A stretch of DNA of 64,000 nt, from positions 41,794,441 through 41,858,440 of the forward strand of contig NC_051850.1 in the NCBI RefSeq assembly GCF_905115235.1, in the 5' to 3' direction. The first letter of the stretch is position 1. Every line of letters begins with the position of its first letter. The translations under genes and the position numbers were made by a program. Source of the DNA: Hermetia illucens (Eukaryota > Arthropoda > Insecta > Diptera > Stratiomyidae). Shown here piece by piece: positions 11,601 through 22,822 of the stretch. The notes beneath the pieces were generated by a model. The model was not told where the DNA came from, searched no databases, and worked only from the letters and a program-made list of their open reading frames with translations.

Positions 11601-14600
11601 ATTGAGACTCGCCCTGTTTACATACGGACAATATATATGATAGCAGTCATCCCCTTAATGGAGCATAACACGTCAACTACGCCTATGTTCTAGTTTCTCG
11701 AAATGCGCTTCAACTTTCCAGGACTCCCTCTCGGGAAGTCCCGCTCTTGACTAAGTACTAGCCTTAGCGCAGACAAATGTTCACAAAAGCGTGGAGCTTT
11801 CGAATGGCAATGATTGCCTCTTTCTATCTGCTACTCGCATATAGCAACACAGAAAACAGCCTCAACTTGGTCTTGGCGTTGAGTTAACTACATTTCCAGA
11901 TTTTAGACAAGACAAGGAAAGCAGATCTAGCGCTACTAATGCGTAGGACATTGTCCAGTTTTGTGCCAACTTCGGATATACAAATTGTTCGACGCCTTGG
12001 ATGCTGTGTATATTCAAATAGATGGGAAAAGGAACAATGACTTGTCAAACTGCGAACCTTGTAGGTTTTATAAAACTAGTTCCTTTGTTTTCTATAGTTC
12101 GTTTTAAGTAAAACTATTGAAAGAAAAGATTTGTGGTTTTACTATAGATTTATTGTGGCTGTTTAAAAGATGCAGACACGTGTTTCGGACACAACATGTG
12201 CCCTTCGTCAGTCCTAGTTTTCTACAAAGAAAATAAACCACAATAAATCTATAGTAAAACCGGAAACTTTTTTTTCAGTAGTTTGTGGCGCAGCAATGTT
12301 AGTTTTGAATGTTGTTAATTCGACTGACGGATGCCACCACTGGTGTTGTCCGTGGCGAAGTAAGCCTTTGCCAACTATTTTTGACAGAATAGAAATAATT
12401 GAAAAAAGTTGACAACCGTTTTGCCGTGTTTAACGTATGTCATCAGCGTAGTCGAGGTGTTTGAGGAAAGATATCGTCCGTTGAACTCCTCCACGTCCTC
12501 CGAACAACACGGCATGAAGAACGTCACCGACAAAAAAAAAATGAAATCTCGCAGGCTTCTGATATAGTCACTCCAGGAGGATCTAGAGTGGAAACAAGCC
12601 GTCTCTTTGCCCATCAAGCGTTCTTTTAAGCGCTCCTGGAGCATCTTAGAAATTATCTTTGCGAAGGCTGGGAGCACGCAGATACCAGTTGTCGCACTCA
12701 ACACGGTAGCCCTTTATCGGAATCTCAACAACCATCCCCTTCTTTCAGTCTCGGAAAAGTCTCGGATTCCTAAAAGTTTTGTATAAATACAGGGTCGATA
12801 ATGAGTAGTCCTACCCAGCGACTTTACTTCGTTTAGTGTATTGGTGATCGATATGATTTCTCTTCTATTTAGAGGAGCAATTCGTATCTGCCAACTAGTC
12901 AATCCATCGATTCCCCGAATCGCAATGACGTTTTCCTTCCATCTTTTCAGCTGCTCGCCATCGTGAATGAGGAGTCCAAAGTTAACGTCCTTCACAGAAC
13001 CATCAAAAGATCTGCGAACACATGACAGTTTTTCGTAATACGGTATACGATTTTGGAATCATTGCGATCTACAGTATGTATCGCTTCCTTGACCAGCGCA
13101 ATAATAAATTCTTTTTTGTCACGGCGGAATTTCGCACGGTATCGAGACTATAATACGTTGCACACATCCATTGCTCCCGGCGATCAATAGAGCCTTCAAT
13201 ACTTTTCGTTCATCGATCTGCTTCCATGATTACGCAGTTAGCCAGATTTTGTGGGTCGCGGTCAACGACCTGAGTAGCGCCCGACAAAGGAGCACTTTTA
13301 ATAGAGGTCTCGTGTGCATTAATATTCTCAAGCGGGTTATTCGAGGAATATGCCATCCAATCAACAAGATAGCTTCCCCGCTGTCGAGCATAACTGGATC
13401 ATATAAGCGATCAATGTTGACAGTCAACTGACTTTATGAACAAACGCTGTTCCCGAACAATGCGCCACTAATGATGAGGCAGTGGAAGAAACCCACAAAC
13501 CTCCTACCATTATCGTTACGGTCGCCAAGTTCACGTTTTCCCATCAAATGTCCCAGCAAGGTGTTATCAGAGCCCACCATGACATTCAAATCACCCATCA
13601 TGATCACAATGGCACCTTTAGAAACCCTCTTCTGTACTGTGTGAACTTACTCATAGAAAGGATCCTTCCTCACTTAATCGAAAATCTCCATTGGTGCATA
13701 GCACTATACAATTGGGAAGCTCCTTAACCTGAACCGGAATCTTGCAGTCAAGATCCTGTCTGAAACCGATTCCCTGCTCAAGATACCGACAGTAACAAAC
13801 CGACACTGGATTGCCGTCTGCTACCACCTAGCTTTCCAGAGTATAAAAGGGTAGTGCCACAAGAGGAAGAAGAGTACTCTCCAGAGCTGGAGAGTTGGAA
13901 AAAGCGAGTATTCCTTGGGATCCTCGGTACCGTTGTCGAATAGCGTTAGGTTACTCCCAATCCGAGGCGTTGTTGACGTTTCGGTGCCACAAATTGTTAT
14001 CCCTTTTAGCCGATCTTTTACGACAAGCAACGAAATATATTCTTGAGGCCCAACTAATAGAGCATGTACTGATCAGATCACCGAAAATGGATCTGTTGTG
14101 TCAAGTGAGGAAAGTTAGCTCATCCAACCAATGACAGCCCCACGAATAATTTCCAATGGTCCAAAAACTCAAAATCTCAACTTTTCCGGATGCAGTAATT
14201 GGTCGAATGTCGATTGCCTTCCGCTTCTGGGTATGAACAATTTTGCCACTATGGGGAGAGTGCCAACAAATAACGAGCCATTTTGATCATTGGCTACTTG
14301 GTAGTCTTAGGTTGGCCATGTCATGCATGTTCCCTCAGCTGCAAATGTTGTTTGAATAGTGTTCCATTATCCGTTAGTGTCGACAACCAGCTAAGTTGCC
14401 TTTTTTTAAATTCCCCGAAAGCCGTGTATATAACACGAAGACCAAGAATTGTTTTGTTGCTCTGGATCGTAAAAATTAACCTAATTTTCTCGAATACCAT
14501 GAAGTAATCATTCACACACATACATATAATCACGAGAATGCCTCAACTAGACTCACTTTAAAATTACAAACAAATATCATTTCCCCCTGGCTTTCCCTGG

Positions 14601-16364
14601 GCCCGGAAATAGATTCTTTAACAAAACGAGGTTTTTTGTGCAATTTCGGAGATGGTCCATATGATTTCCACTCCGGGACCGGATTTTCTCCATATGCCTC
14701 TAATGTTATCGCCCTGATGCCAGACGGGTTGATCCATTCCAACTCATCACTTTTCCGTAGGGCTTGCTATATAGATATATAGTACAGTATTCAGTAAATT
14801 TCAAACTTTAAAATGGTGATATGTCTCCCGTAGTAGACCAGTAAGACAATATTTAAAATGGAGAATCTTAACTATGTTAACTGCTGCTAGTAAACAACAA
14901 TGGTCTTTTTCTTTTCTCATTAAGCTAGCAAGAACAGCAGTGAGTCGTTGAACCTTGATAGTAAGAGCAGGTATACATTTTAAGGCCACGTTTCTCAGGA
15001 CTTAAAGCGAGATCACCTTATTATGCTACTGTGACTACAGTTGAAAATTTCAATATCTTTTTAAGGTTTTGTTTTCAACAAAACCTTATTAAAATAAAAT
15101 TAAAAGGAGGTGGACATGCCCTGTCCCGTGGAACCACCATTAGGTATTACATCATGGGGCGGAGTTAGCTCTCTAGTTCCTCTGCTTTCTTCCATCCGCG
15201 GGGCTCGTAACCATGGCTTCCTGATCTCTTCCGCTTTTCGTAGTTTATCTTGAATTGCTGGGATCATGAAGTTGGTCATATCCCAAAGATCCTGGCAAGC
15301 TACCATTCTCCGGAGAAAATTTTCCAGTAATAGCACTTCACCTACAGTTTTCTCCAGGTTTCTCCTTTCTTCCACAAACCTCGGACATTGGAATAATACG
15401 TGCGCTGGGTCCTCTGGGACCTCGTCGCAGTTTCGACAATCAGGTGAGGTATCCTATTTAAACCTTTAATACAGGTATTGACGATATCCTCAATGGCCGG
15501 GGAGATTGTAATTAATATCCCCATGCTTTCTCTCCAGCTACTCCCGAATGTTAGGGATCAACCTATGTGTCTAACGACCCATGTGTGAGTGGTCCTACGC
15601 TGTTGCCATCTAATTATGGATCTCTTCTTTCGGCTTCGGCGAACGAAATTTCTCTTGGGGTGCTTGGACTCAGCATCTTGGAGATGCTCTGCAACCATAA
15701 TCACTGCAATGTCATCGACGTAGCCCACCACCATGGTCTCCTCCGAAATCGGAAGATTAAGACCATCATTGTATATAAATGTCTGTCTGCCACACCCACT
15801 TTTCTTTGAAATCGCGGTACTGACAGACACAAAATTACGAAGGTACGAAACTGCAAACTGTAAACGGCCACACATGCAGTAAGCTACATCTTTCTACAAT
15901 GGGTCTAAGGAGGGTCCTCATTGGCCGTGAACTTATAAGCCGCCTAACTCCTCAAACTGCTGCTAGCAAGCAGCGACGGTCCCTAGGGTATTAAGAACAG
16001 AAATGAGTCGTTGAGTGTTGGCAGTTTCCCACTTGCATTTCATTCTCTTGGCAAACTTTATTATTTTATTCAAAAGTCGGTTTGTTTTTAATTTTTAAAT
16101 TCCTGATCAGTAGAAATCAAAGTTTTCCATATAATGACGAGCCTTATGGGTATCAAACTGAAATCCCACAATCTATATACGTACACCTAAGGTCATTATA
16201 CTTGCTTCCTTTATGTTATTAATAAAATACCTTGATTTTTGCAGGAATTCGCAAAGTACATAAAATTCTACACTAAAGCAAATAAATTAGCTAAGCAGCG
16301 AGTTAAATTTATGAAAGAACAAGAAAAATTAAAGGCAAAGGAGAAGCCGAAAGGGAAAAAATGA
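2608..16364 (+). CDS. IQCA1: IQ and AAA domain-containing protein 1 (dynein regulatory complex subunit 11)
   Basis: Proposed coding exons are 2608-4039, 4075-4429, 8559-8854, 8928-9084, 9350-9619, 9678-9835, 9893-10473 and 16245-16364. All junctions are GT-AG and phases agree, giving about 1122 residues. The family is a structural subunit of the nexin-dynein regulatory complex of motile cilia and sperm flagella. Visible features are an IQ motif (AASVIQFAWRRYLLQKR, near 4137-4190), a YPEEFEGG segment after the first long intron, lysine-rich linkers, LTADRTIESLYHEL (near 9478-9520), and a C-terminal AAA-like domain. The P-loop reads GAPNSGKQ and the Walker B region is TILYINQCE, so ATP hydrolysis is doubtful, as in relatives. 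The protein is longer than the human one (about 820 residues) because of an acidic, Ser-rich linker before the IQ motif. The only weak junction is at 4040-4074, where the reading frame changes. AATAAA lies at 16430-16435. Both long introns are full of transposon remains. Confidence 0.88.
4601..4870 (+). repeat. tRNA-derived SINE, copy 1
   Basis: The 5' part looks like tRNA: an A-box-like GTGGTTCAGTGGTTGGAG and a B-box-like GGTTCAAATTTTAC. A body shared with the other copies follows (GACTCAGCTGTAAATAAG, CTGATCCAATTGGATTG), ending in an ATT-rich tail near 4790-4806. The next roughly 60 bases (GTTGTCACAATCTCAGCAG onward) are also found after the copy at the right edge of the window. The middle of this copy is shortened compared with the copies at 6828 and 57286. 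Confidence 0.8.
4990..6790 (+). mobile_element. LOA/I-type LINE remnant with RNase H
   Basis: Frame-disrupted reverse transcriptase pieces are readable: a HQHAYQKG-like block near 5085, VKYLGDHLDSKLTW near 5560-5600, and a WGLPPKRIYW-like thumb near 5630. An RNase H domain follows (IFTDGSVVENGS near 6050-6080, then AELYAILLARE near 6155-6185, and a MLGH motif near 6358). The frame ends with a Cys/His-type C-terminus (EETVLHFVHNCPASSDLRRRYL, 6646-6711). Several frame changes and stops show it is dead. It lies in the IQCA1 intron between 4430 and 8558. Confidence 0.75.
6828..7099 (+). repeat. tRNA-derived SINE, copy 2 (near full length)
   Basis: It has an A-box-like GGCTCAAGTGATTAGAGCA and a B-box-like GCGGTTCAAATCTCAC. 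The family body follows (TCGACTCAGCTGTGAATAAG, AGTGTACTGTAGTATACC, CTCTAACACACTTCAAGGC, GGGTTGTTGCGCCAACG) and a short (ATT)n tail. It is co-linear with the copy at 57286-57580. Confidence 0.85.
7100..8558. other. IQCA1 intron sequence, mostly unassigned
   Basis: No gene is recognised. There is a (CAT)n tract near 7706-7730, followed directly by GGCGCAACAACCGGTATCCG, a word also found at 30060 and belonging to an RTE-like LINE tail. A run of 14 C lies at 8332-8345. Open frames here have no domain signature. Confidence 0.4.
10474..12134. other. IQCA1 last intron, proximal part, unassigned
   Basis: AT-rich intronic DNA without any domain I recognise. It continues into the hairpin at 12135 and the LINE remnants beyond. 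Confidence 0.4.
12135..12261 (-). ncRNA. Candidate hammerhead ribozyme inside a long hairpin
   Basis: Bases 12135-12158 and 12238-12261 are perfect 24-bp inverted repeats. On the minus strand the loop contains, in order, CTGACGA (12211-12205), a 7-bp stem GGGCACA/TGTGTCC with loop TGT, GAAA, then CACGTGTC ending in the cleavage triplet GTC (12177-12175). This matches the hammerhead core CUGANGA - helix II - GAAA - helix III - NUH, with a very short helix III as in Penelope-like elements. The 24-bp arms would form the distal part of helix I. One extra unpaired A sits between the core and helix II. No Penelope reverse transcriptase is visible nearby. Activity is inferred, not shown. Confidence 0.6.
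12300..14140 (-). mobile_element. RTE-type LINE remnant, reverse orientation
   Basis: On the minus strand, reverse transcriptase remnants occur at 12704-12375 (FAKIISKMLQERLKERLMG followed by a degraded QAGF-like block). Upstream endonuclease-like remnants extend to about 14140. The segment 13700-13830 closely resembles 56880-56960 and 12460-12500 resembles 55740-55790, so this is the same family as the copy at 55690-57240. Stops and frame changes are frequent. It lies in the last IQCA1 intron. Confidence 0.65.
14141..15089. other. Unassigned intron sequence
   Basis: No recognisable gene. The first part may be the degraded 5' end of the neighbouring RTE remnant. The remainder is AT-rich with a long A/T tract near 15060-15105, directly next to the R1 remnant. 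Confidence 0.3.
15090..15890 (-). mobile_element. R1-clade LINE remnant, internally deleted
   Basis: On the minus strand, 15875-15558 carries a reverse transcriptase catalytic block in diverged form (TMVVGYVDDIAVIMVAEHL). Bases 15420-15100 carry the R1-type C-terminus (CPRF-like word, EERRNLEKTVGEVLL, then MVACQDLWDMTNFMIPAIQ). The DNA between them is too short for the missing thumb region, so an internal deletion is likely. It lies outside 28S rDNA, inside the last IQCA1 intron. Confidence 0.7.
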
Positions 16365-16439
16365 TTTTAAAATTAAATAGGATAAATTGCTGTTGTCAAT
16401 TTGCCCTGTTGAAAAATTTTGTGAAGTTCAATAAATACA

Positions 16440-18009
16440 TAAATTGACATAATTGTCTCGTCTTTATATTATTGACTTTGTTTTGCCTGCTGCCCGAGGC
16501 AAGGATCGCGCCAATAAAAACAGCCTCTACTTCAAGGCGGGTGAGGGTGGGGCCGTTATCTACTCAACTGATGCAACTAATTCTGCAAGCATTAAAGCTT
16601 ATAAGCAAATAAATAAGTACTACACCGACTCGACTATCGTACTTGAAAAATGTTGGCTTAGTCAATCCTACCGGGTCGATGCGCATACCCATAAGAGGTA
16701 CTCCTGTTCAACAGTTAACGCCAATTACCAAGGCCCAGAGTTGTAATGTAAAAAAGGGAACGCTGGCTCCACAATAGTATCTGTTAGAAGCCAACATAAC
16801 TAAAAGTTACGATCGCAACTCAACCAGTTGCAAAAATGTTCATCATATAAGCCATTGACTTGAATTACTGGTCCCTTTAAATGAAGAATAAGAACAAAAC
16901 ACCGAAAGGAATTCTCCGAGTCGGACTTCCACCATTGCTATCACCAACTGAGAACAAGAAAATCGATAAGGAACCAACTGACGGCTCTCAACCCATTCAT
17001 TTATCCTGAGGAATATCTCGGAGTAAGTGGAAGAGTTAGTGAATCTGGTGTTTTTTATAATCATTCAATGTTGTTGGCAGAAAAATCAAAGCTTGCAGAA
17101 CTGCTAGCACAGCACTACCACCAGAAGGTAGCCCACAGCAGAATGCAGGCGATACTAACGCCAAACGGTTAAAAACAGCACACCTGGTGCCTCAATAGTT
17201 TTCACTATCAACCAAGAAACACCCATCATATTTGTCTGCCGTCTACCAACACAGTACTTGACTTCGATCAACTATTCACCCTGAAAATAATCAGGAAGGA
17301 AGATAGCAAGAAGAAGTAATCAAACTTGCAAGGGATACCTCGAAATATTCATCTGTTTCTGAAAAAAGACCATCAATCGAGAGCTCTTCTCTAAACTGGC
17401 AACGAAAGGAATCTAACAACAATACGTTGTTTGGTAACTTATGGGGGGAATATGCTTCGATCGATATTCAGACTAAGGTACTAACTTGATCGGATCCAGT
17501 AGTGCTCTACGATCACAGTGAAAAAGATGATCAAAACTGGGTAAGAAATTCTCGCTGCCAAACCGATCAACTAGCATTTCAACCCATCTGAGAATCTTCA
17601 CATTCCAAAAATTCCCTAATTCCTACTACTCACTCATGCTGAAGTGAAGTCCTCATGGCTATACGTTGGCCTAAACTCACCGATCGCTTCAGATGCGTAT
17701 TGGATTGGAAACCACAATCAGAGCCCTACTGTGACTGACCCAAGTTTATTCTGAGTACAGGATCAGTCTAAAGCTTCTACCGCAACTAAGGAGGTATCTG
17801 AATTGTACTCCACGCTTGAACGAACAAGGAGCTCTGGCCACAATGTGACTACAACCACAATCACCACAAACTTCCCACAATGATAAGGAAAATAAATCGG
17901 GTGGTGAAATCTGAACAGATTTCTCAACAAACAACCGAAGATTCTCTGAGGCTCTTAGAACAGGTGGAGCCGCACTAGAGAGTACGCCAAAGAAGATAAC
18001 GTAAGTTCA
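16440..18009. other. Intergenic region downstream of IQCA1
   Basis: No host gene is recognised. A 97-codon frame at 16453-16746 has no known domain. The last part may be the eroded endonuclease region of the R1 remnant that follows. Confidence 0.3.
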
Positions 18010-18850
18010 GTTATATGCCGCCGAGACGTAACAAACCTTCGATGTATTGGTGGATGGTGGAAAGTACCGAGCTCCGGAAGGAGTGTCACTAACACAGCCG
18101 CTTGACACAACGTTTAAACGACCCGGAGCAGACATGTAGCACCATGACAGAGTGCAGATCAGCCAAAACGAGACTCCGCAACACTATAAACAGAAACAAA
18201 GTTCGCTAACGGCAACACCTTGTCGACGAGGTGAATCGGTGTGAAGCTAATCGGCTACAAATTGGTACTTCAAAAAATCGGGGCTCTGCGAAAACTCTTC
18301 TCTACACGTCTCGTATGCGTTGATGACAGTAGCGCAGAAGGCACCGAGGATTGCCCACTTTTCCCGATAAAAGTGCTGGAAAAGGCTCTCTATGAAAACG
18401 AACAAGAAGGCGCCAGGACCCGATGGTATTCCGGGAGAGGTCTACAAACTGGTCTTCCACCGCTACTACTCGACACATTCAACGTTTGCCTGAACGAGGG
18501 CATTTTTCCTTGCCGCTGGAAAGTGGTGAGAGCTACCGTCTGTATACCGAACACGTGCCTTTTTCAAGCAAATCAAAGTAGCAGCGGACAAGGCTGTTAC
18601 TGGAGTTCCGAACTTAAATTGACTAACGGCAAACACTGGGGGTATTAAAAATTAATTAAAATATGAGCTGATGCGCTTGGCATGGAGGTATATCGTCAAC
18701 ACCTTACGCAAATACAAAGACAGGGAGCTTTGCGGGTGACGGTTGCCTATCGTATTGTCTCTAAACCAGCTCCGATTGTAATCGCAAGAGTGGTAATTCT
18801 CGTTGCCATTCTTGCTAAGGAGTGTAAAGTCGTACATAGACATTGATTAA
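18010..18850 (+). mobile_element. R1-clade LINE remnant, internally deleted
   Basis: Readable blocks are a KPSMYWWMVESTELRKE region near 18030-18080, the start of the reverse transcriptase (a PDGIPGEVYKLVF-like block near 18420-18460, then LLLDTFNVCLNEGIFPCRWK at 18466-18525), and next the C-terminal QRQGALRVTVAYRIVS-like block near 18715-18765. The central catalytic region is missing. Several frame shifts are present. Confidence 0.65.
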
Positions 18851-19559
18851 ATGAGTGGCAACTCTCTTATCAAAAGAAGACAATAGACAGACAGTCTGCG
18901 TGGCTCATTGGCAACTTACACGCGTGACTGAATCGAATGCATGGTGAGATTATTTCTTACTCAGCTTTTAAGTAGGCATGGAGGTCTTCAGTCTTACTCG
19001 TATAAGGTTGGGAAAACGGTGTGTATTGTGAAACAGAGGGGAGTTCTCTCCACACAACATTAATAGAGAGATGCTGAGGAGCTCTGGCAGATACAGCCGT
19101 GTTGCGAATTACGTTCGGGTTCTTCCTGTTATAAAGAAGGTAGAGTTCGATTGCTGGAGGGCAAGCGGTTTCTTGAACTAAGAGTTCTTCTTTTCATCTC
19201 TCGTAGGTGGAAGGAATTCCTGATTTAAAGGCTCCACAAGGCGATAGAGCGGAGAGGCTAGCCCGAAGTAATGTGGTAAACTGTTCTAGGCTAGTTCTCT
19301 AATGACGGGGATGTGTTTGTAGTCTGAAGGGACACTGTTGCGGGAGTCCAACAGTGTGTTCACCTACCTTAGCCCTCCCCCTCAAAAATATCCTCCTAGT
19401 GAATTCTCGCGCCATATCCTGATGTGGATCAATATTAATGAGTTGAGAAAATAAGAACAGAAATTGAATCTCTGCCGTGAGTCTGCTCTTCATTCTTTGG
19501 TTACAAAGATAGAAGATGCAACTTTGAATCGCGATGGGGGTGTCCGTAGACATTGAAAG

Positions 19560-21010
19560 GGCTTTTGACTGTGCGCCTTTTCAAAAACTTTGTGTTGTTA
19601 CCAGAGCGCATGGTGGTGATGATACTTTTATTAAGTGGATCCATGCTATGCTAACACAGAGATTGCTGTGCGCCGAGGTAGGTGTCGATCACTCGATCTG
19701 ACAGCAGAAGCAACGAAAGGCTGCCCCAAGGAGGTGTGCTTTCGCCACTTCTGTGAAGTATGCTGATCGCCTCATTACTATGCGAACTGCAAAATTTGCC
19801 AATACACGCTCAAGTTTATGCTAGGCTGTGCTTGTTGTTGATCGGGATCTTGGAACGGTATGTAGAAATATACAACCTACTGTTCACTTGATAGACAGTT
19901 GGCGCCTCAGATATTGCCTTTCAGTTAATCCAAATAAAACCGCAATGGTATTATTCACAAAAAGGAGAAAACTGAATGGACTTTGCCTCCCTGAGATAAG
20001 GGGTACTACCCATCAACTCTCCGAAGAAGTGAAATATCTGGGAGTCACTCTAGATAAAAAATTTTTTTGGAACAAACATGTAGAGGTAAAGATCAAACGA
20101 GCTCTCACATCTTATGGGCTGTGCAGACGGATGTTTGGCTCGACATGGAGACTCAGGCCTCATGTGGTAATGTGGATATACGTTCCTATCATTAAGCCAA
20201 TGTTCGTTTATGCATCTGTAGTGTGGTGGGTTAAGGTGAGACAAAAATATTTTCACTGTAAACTAGCCGCACTGCAAAGAACTGTGTGTCTGGGTATCAC
20301 TGGTGCCATGAGCACGACATCCGGCGCAGCTCTAAATGCATTACTCAATTTGCAGTCTCTGGATATATTTATTCAAACACTGCAATAAGAGCAGCTCATA
20401 GACTAATTCGATTATATCTCTGGGGAAACAACGGATGTGGGGGGCACAGAGCATTGGAAGAGTTACTGGGAGTACTGAATCCAGTTCCTACAATGCCTTC
20501 CGATTCTCGTGTCCCCATACGTCTGTTTGGTAGAAGATATGAAGTTACCCTGAAGCGTAGAGAGAACTGGGAAGTCCCAGTCTTCCACACCGATGGCTCA
20601 AAAACAAAACAGGGTTCGGGATCCGGAGTCTAGCTCTTGAATAAAAACGTCCCTTTGGGACAATATTTTTTCAAACCAAAATTTAAACGATCCTAAGGGC
20701 GGCAAACTGTATGATTGACGAGCGGTTGAATGGCAGACGTATCGCAATCTGCAGTGATAGTCAAGCTACATTGAGGGCGTTGAGTAGTCCTTTGATCACC
20801 TCGAAAATCGTTCAGGAATGCAGAAACGGTTTGAACTTTATCTCTATATTCAATACGGTGGAAATACTTTGGATACCTGGTCATTGTGGCGTAGAGGGAA
20901 ATTAAATCTCGAATGCTTTAGGGAAAGAGGGGTCAATCTCCCCTATGCCGGGACCGGAACCAGTAATTGGAGTATCAATAGCATTGGCTAAGTCTGTCTT
21001 TAAAAACTGG
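19560..21010 (+). mobile_element. LOA/I-type LINE remnant with RNase H
   Basis: A long readable piece at 19828-20388 gives the reverse transcriptase palm and thumb (LSVNPNKTAMVLFTKRRKL, then VKYLGVTLDKKFFWNKHVE, then WIYVPIIKPMFVYASVVWW). An RNase H domain follows: HTDGSKTKQGSGSGV at 20587-20631, ICSDSQATLRALSSPLITSK near 20747-20806, and ILWIPGHCGVEGN near 20866-20905. The upstream catalytic block is eroded. It is the same general type as the remnant at 4990-6790 but a separate copy. Confidence 0.8.
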
Positions 21011-22822
21011 GAACAAGCTTCCCCATAACGGAAATCCTGCGATACGTTAACGTATAATAAACTAAAGTAACGAAGAAACTTTATATTATCGCAGAAACTT
21101 CACTAATTGGCAACAAATATCACCTCTTGATTTTTTAGGAAATATTTTTCGGAACTGATCTCTCGAAAACTTCGGTATTGATCTTCCAAAACTAGTTTAA
21201 CAGCTTGAACCAAAAAACAGACTAATTGCTCGCTATGTTTAAACTATATTAACATCTGAATTCCTTAAGCGGCTTCTAATCAGTCAATGCTAACCAGATG
21301 GCTTAGAGTTCACAACACAAATTGAAGATTCTCACTTCCAAGCAGCAATGTTTTCTATTGCGCGAACAAAATCAGTGACAATGGATTCTCATCTCTTAAT
21401 TGAGCCCGGATTCTATTCACTGAACGGAATAACTATGACGTCTACATATAAAGTTATTCCTCTTGCCACTATCCATAACAACCAGCAAATCTTCATTGTG
21501 AAACAATATTTACATTTGACCAACCAGGAATTGAATGAATGCAACATACCAACCGAATGCAATTCTGCCACTCTCCGTCACCTCTTTTTGGTTTGGTAGT
21601 TACGGAATTCTGATGGTCGACCAACGCCGCTTTCAAGAGATGTCGCACTGCGTCCTAAAAACGCTTTCAGGTAGATCAGAGATAGGAATTATTGGCTCCC
21701 TCTTAAGAATAACACCTATTTGCTTTTACTAACGTCAGAAGTATTATTCAAACTTCACCGCTCGAATTCTACCTACGAACAATCTCTTCAACTGCACAGA
21801 GAAGAAGCTATCACCATCATCACCGGACGCATGCTAACTCATTCGAGTATTGTTTTGATAGTCAGAGCCAATCTTGATGGAAAATGCCAAACTTCGTCTA
21901 TGCTCTTCAAAGTATTACCAGCAGTCAATCCGTCCCTTGAAGTCAATCAAGTCGTCGGAGATAGATTGAATCCCGGCCTTCGGTCTGATGACATCTTGGC
22001 CTGTTCATTTGATCAAATTTCACTGCTAGTATTAATAAATGCAAGCGAGCTGAATTTGCTTACATCGTAAATCATTCAAAGTGCAAAGCACGACGTTCGT
22101 AATTAATATTGTATGTCTTGCATCATTTTTGGTTTGTCAGTCTCTCGTCATAAACAAATAATAAATAAAATTGAAAGTTACATTACTAAAGTCACCCCAT
22201 TTTGTTACTTTGCGCAACCCGGTCAATTGTCGAGTTCGAACCGTTTCAATGTTGTGTTTAGTATTTCATGAATGAAAACAAATGTTGTCATTTTTCCAAA
22301 TATATTTGATCAACTTATTCCTTCTTTATGATGGATGTCCCGTAAAATTGGTTTTTGCGACCCTAATCAACTGAATTAAGTATACCTTGGTAAGGAGATG
22401 CAGAATCGCTTTTCCTCAAGAACAAACCCAAACCTCTATTATATATTCTTTTATTACCATCGAACATTATACATATACATACATATAGAAACCTCTTGAA
22501 TAATTTCTTTCACATTTACATAAAATAAAAAAATCAATAGGATATTTTTAGAGAGAAATTGCATAGCAAATGACACGCAACTTTTTTTCACATGGCATAA
22601 ATGACCTCTCCCTCATTTCCGCTAAGCTTAAATGTTAGTCTTTATTCAGCACACACTTTTCAAAAAAATGTTACGCTTCCATATACTCTCTCAGAATTTC
22701 GCATCCAATTGTTCATAGATCCTTTTGCCGACGGTTATCGCCTTCGCATTCTACTTTCGCCCAACAACGTATCAACATCTACAGCCTTGACTTTCCCAAT
22801 ATTTAGCAGCAGCACTGTTTAT
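21011..22822. other. Region between a LINE remnant and the 3' end of LAMTOR1
   Basis: Unidentified open frames lie at 21348-21599 and 21720-22070. Neither shows a domain I recognise. The stretch 22080-22640 is AT-rich and apparently empty. A TTTATT at 22641-22646 is AATAAA on the minus strand and is a reasonable poly(A) signal for LAMTOR1. Confidence 0.35.
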
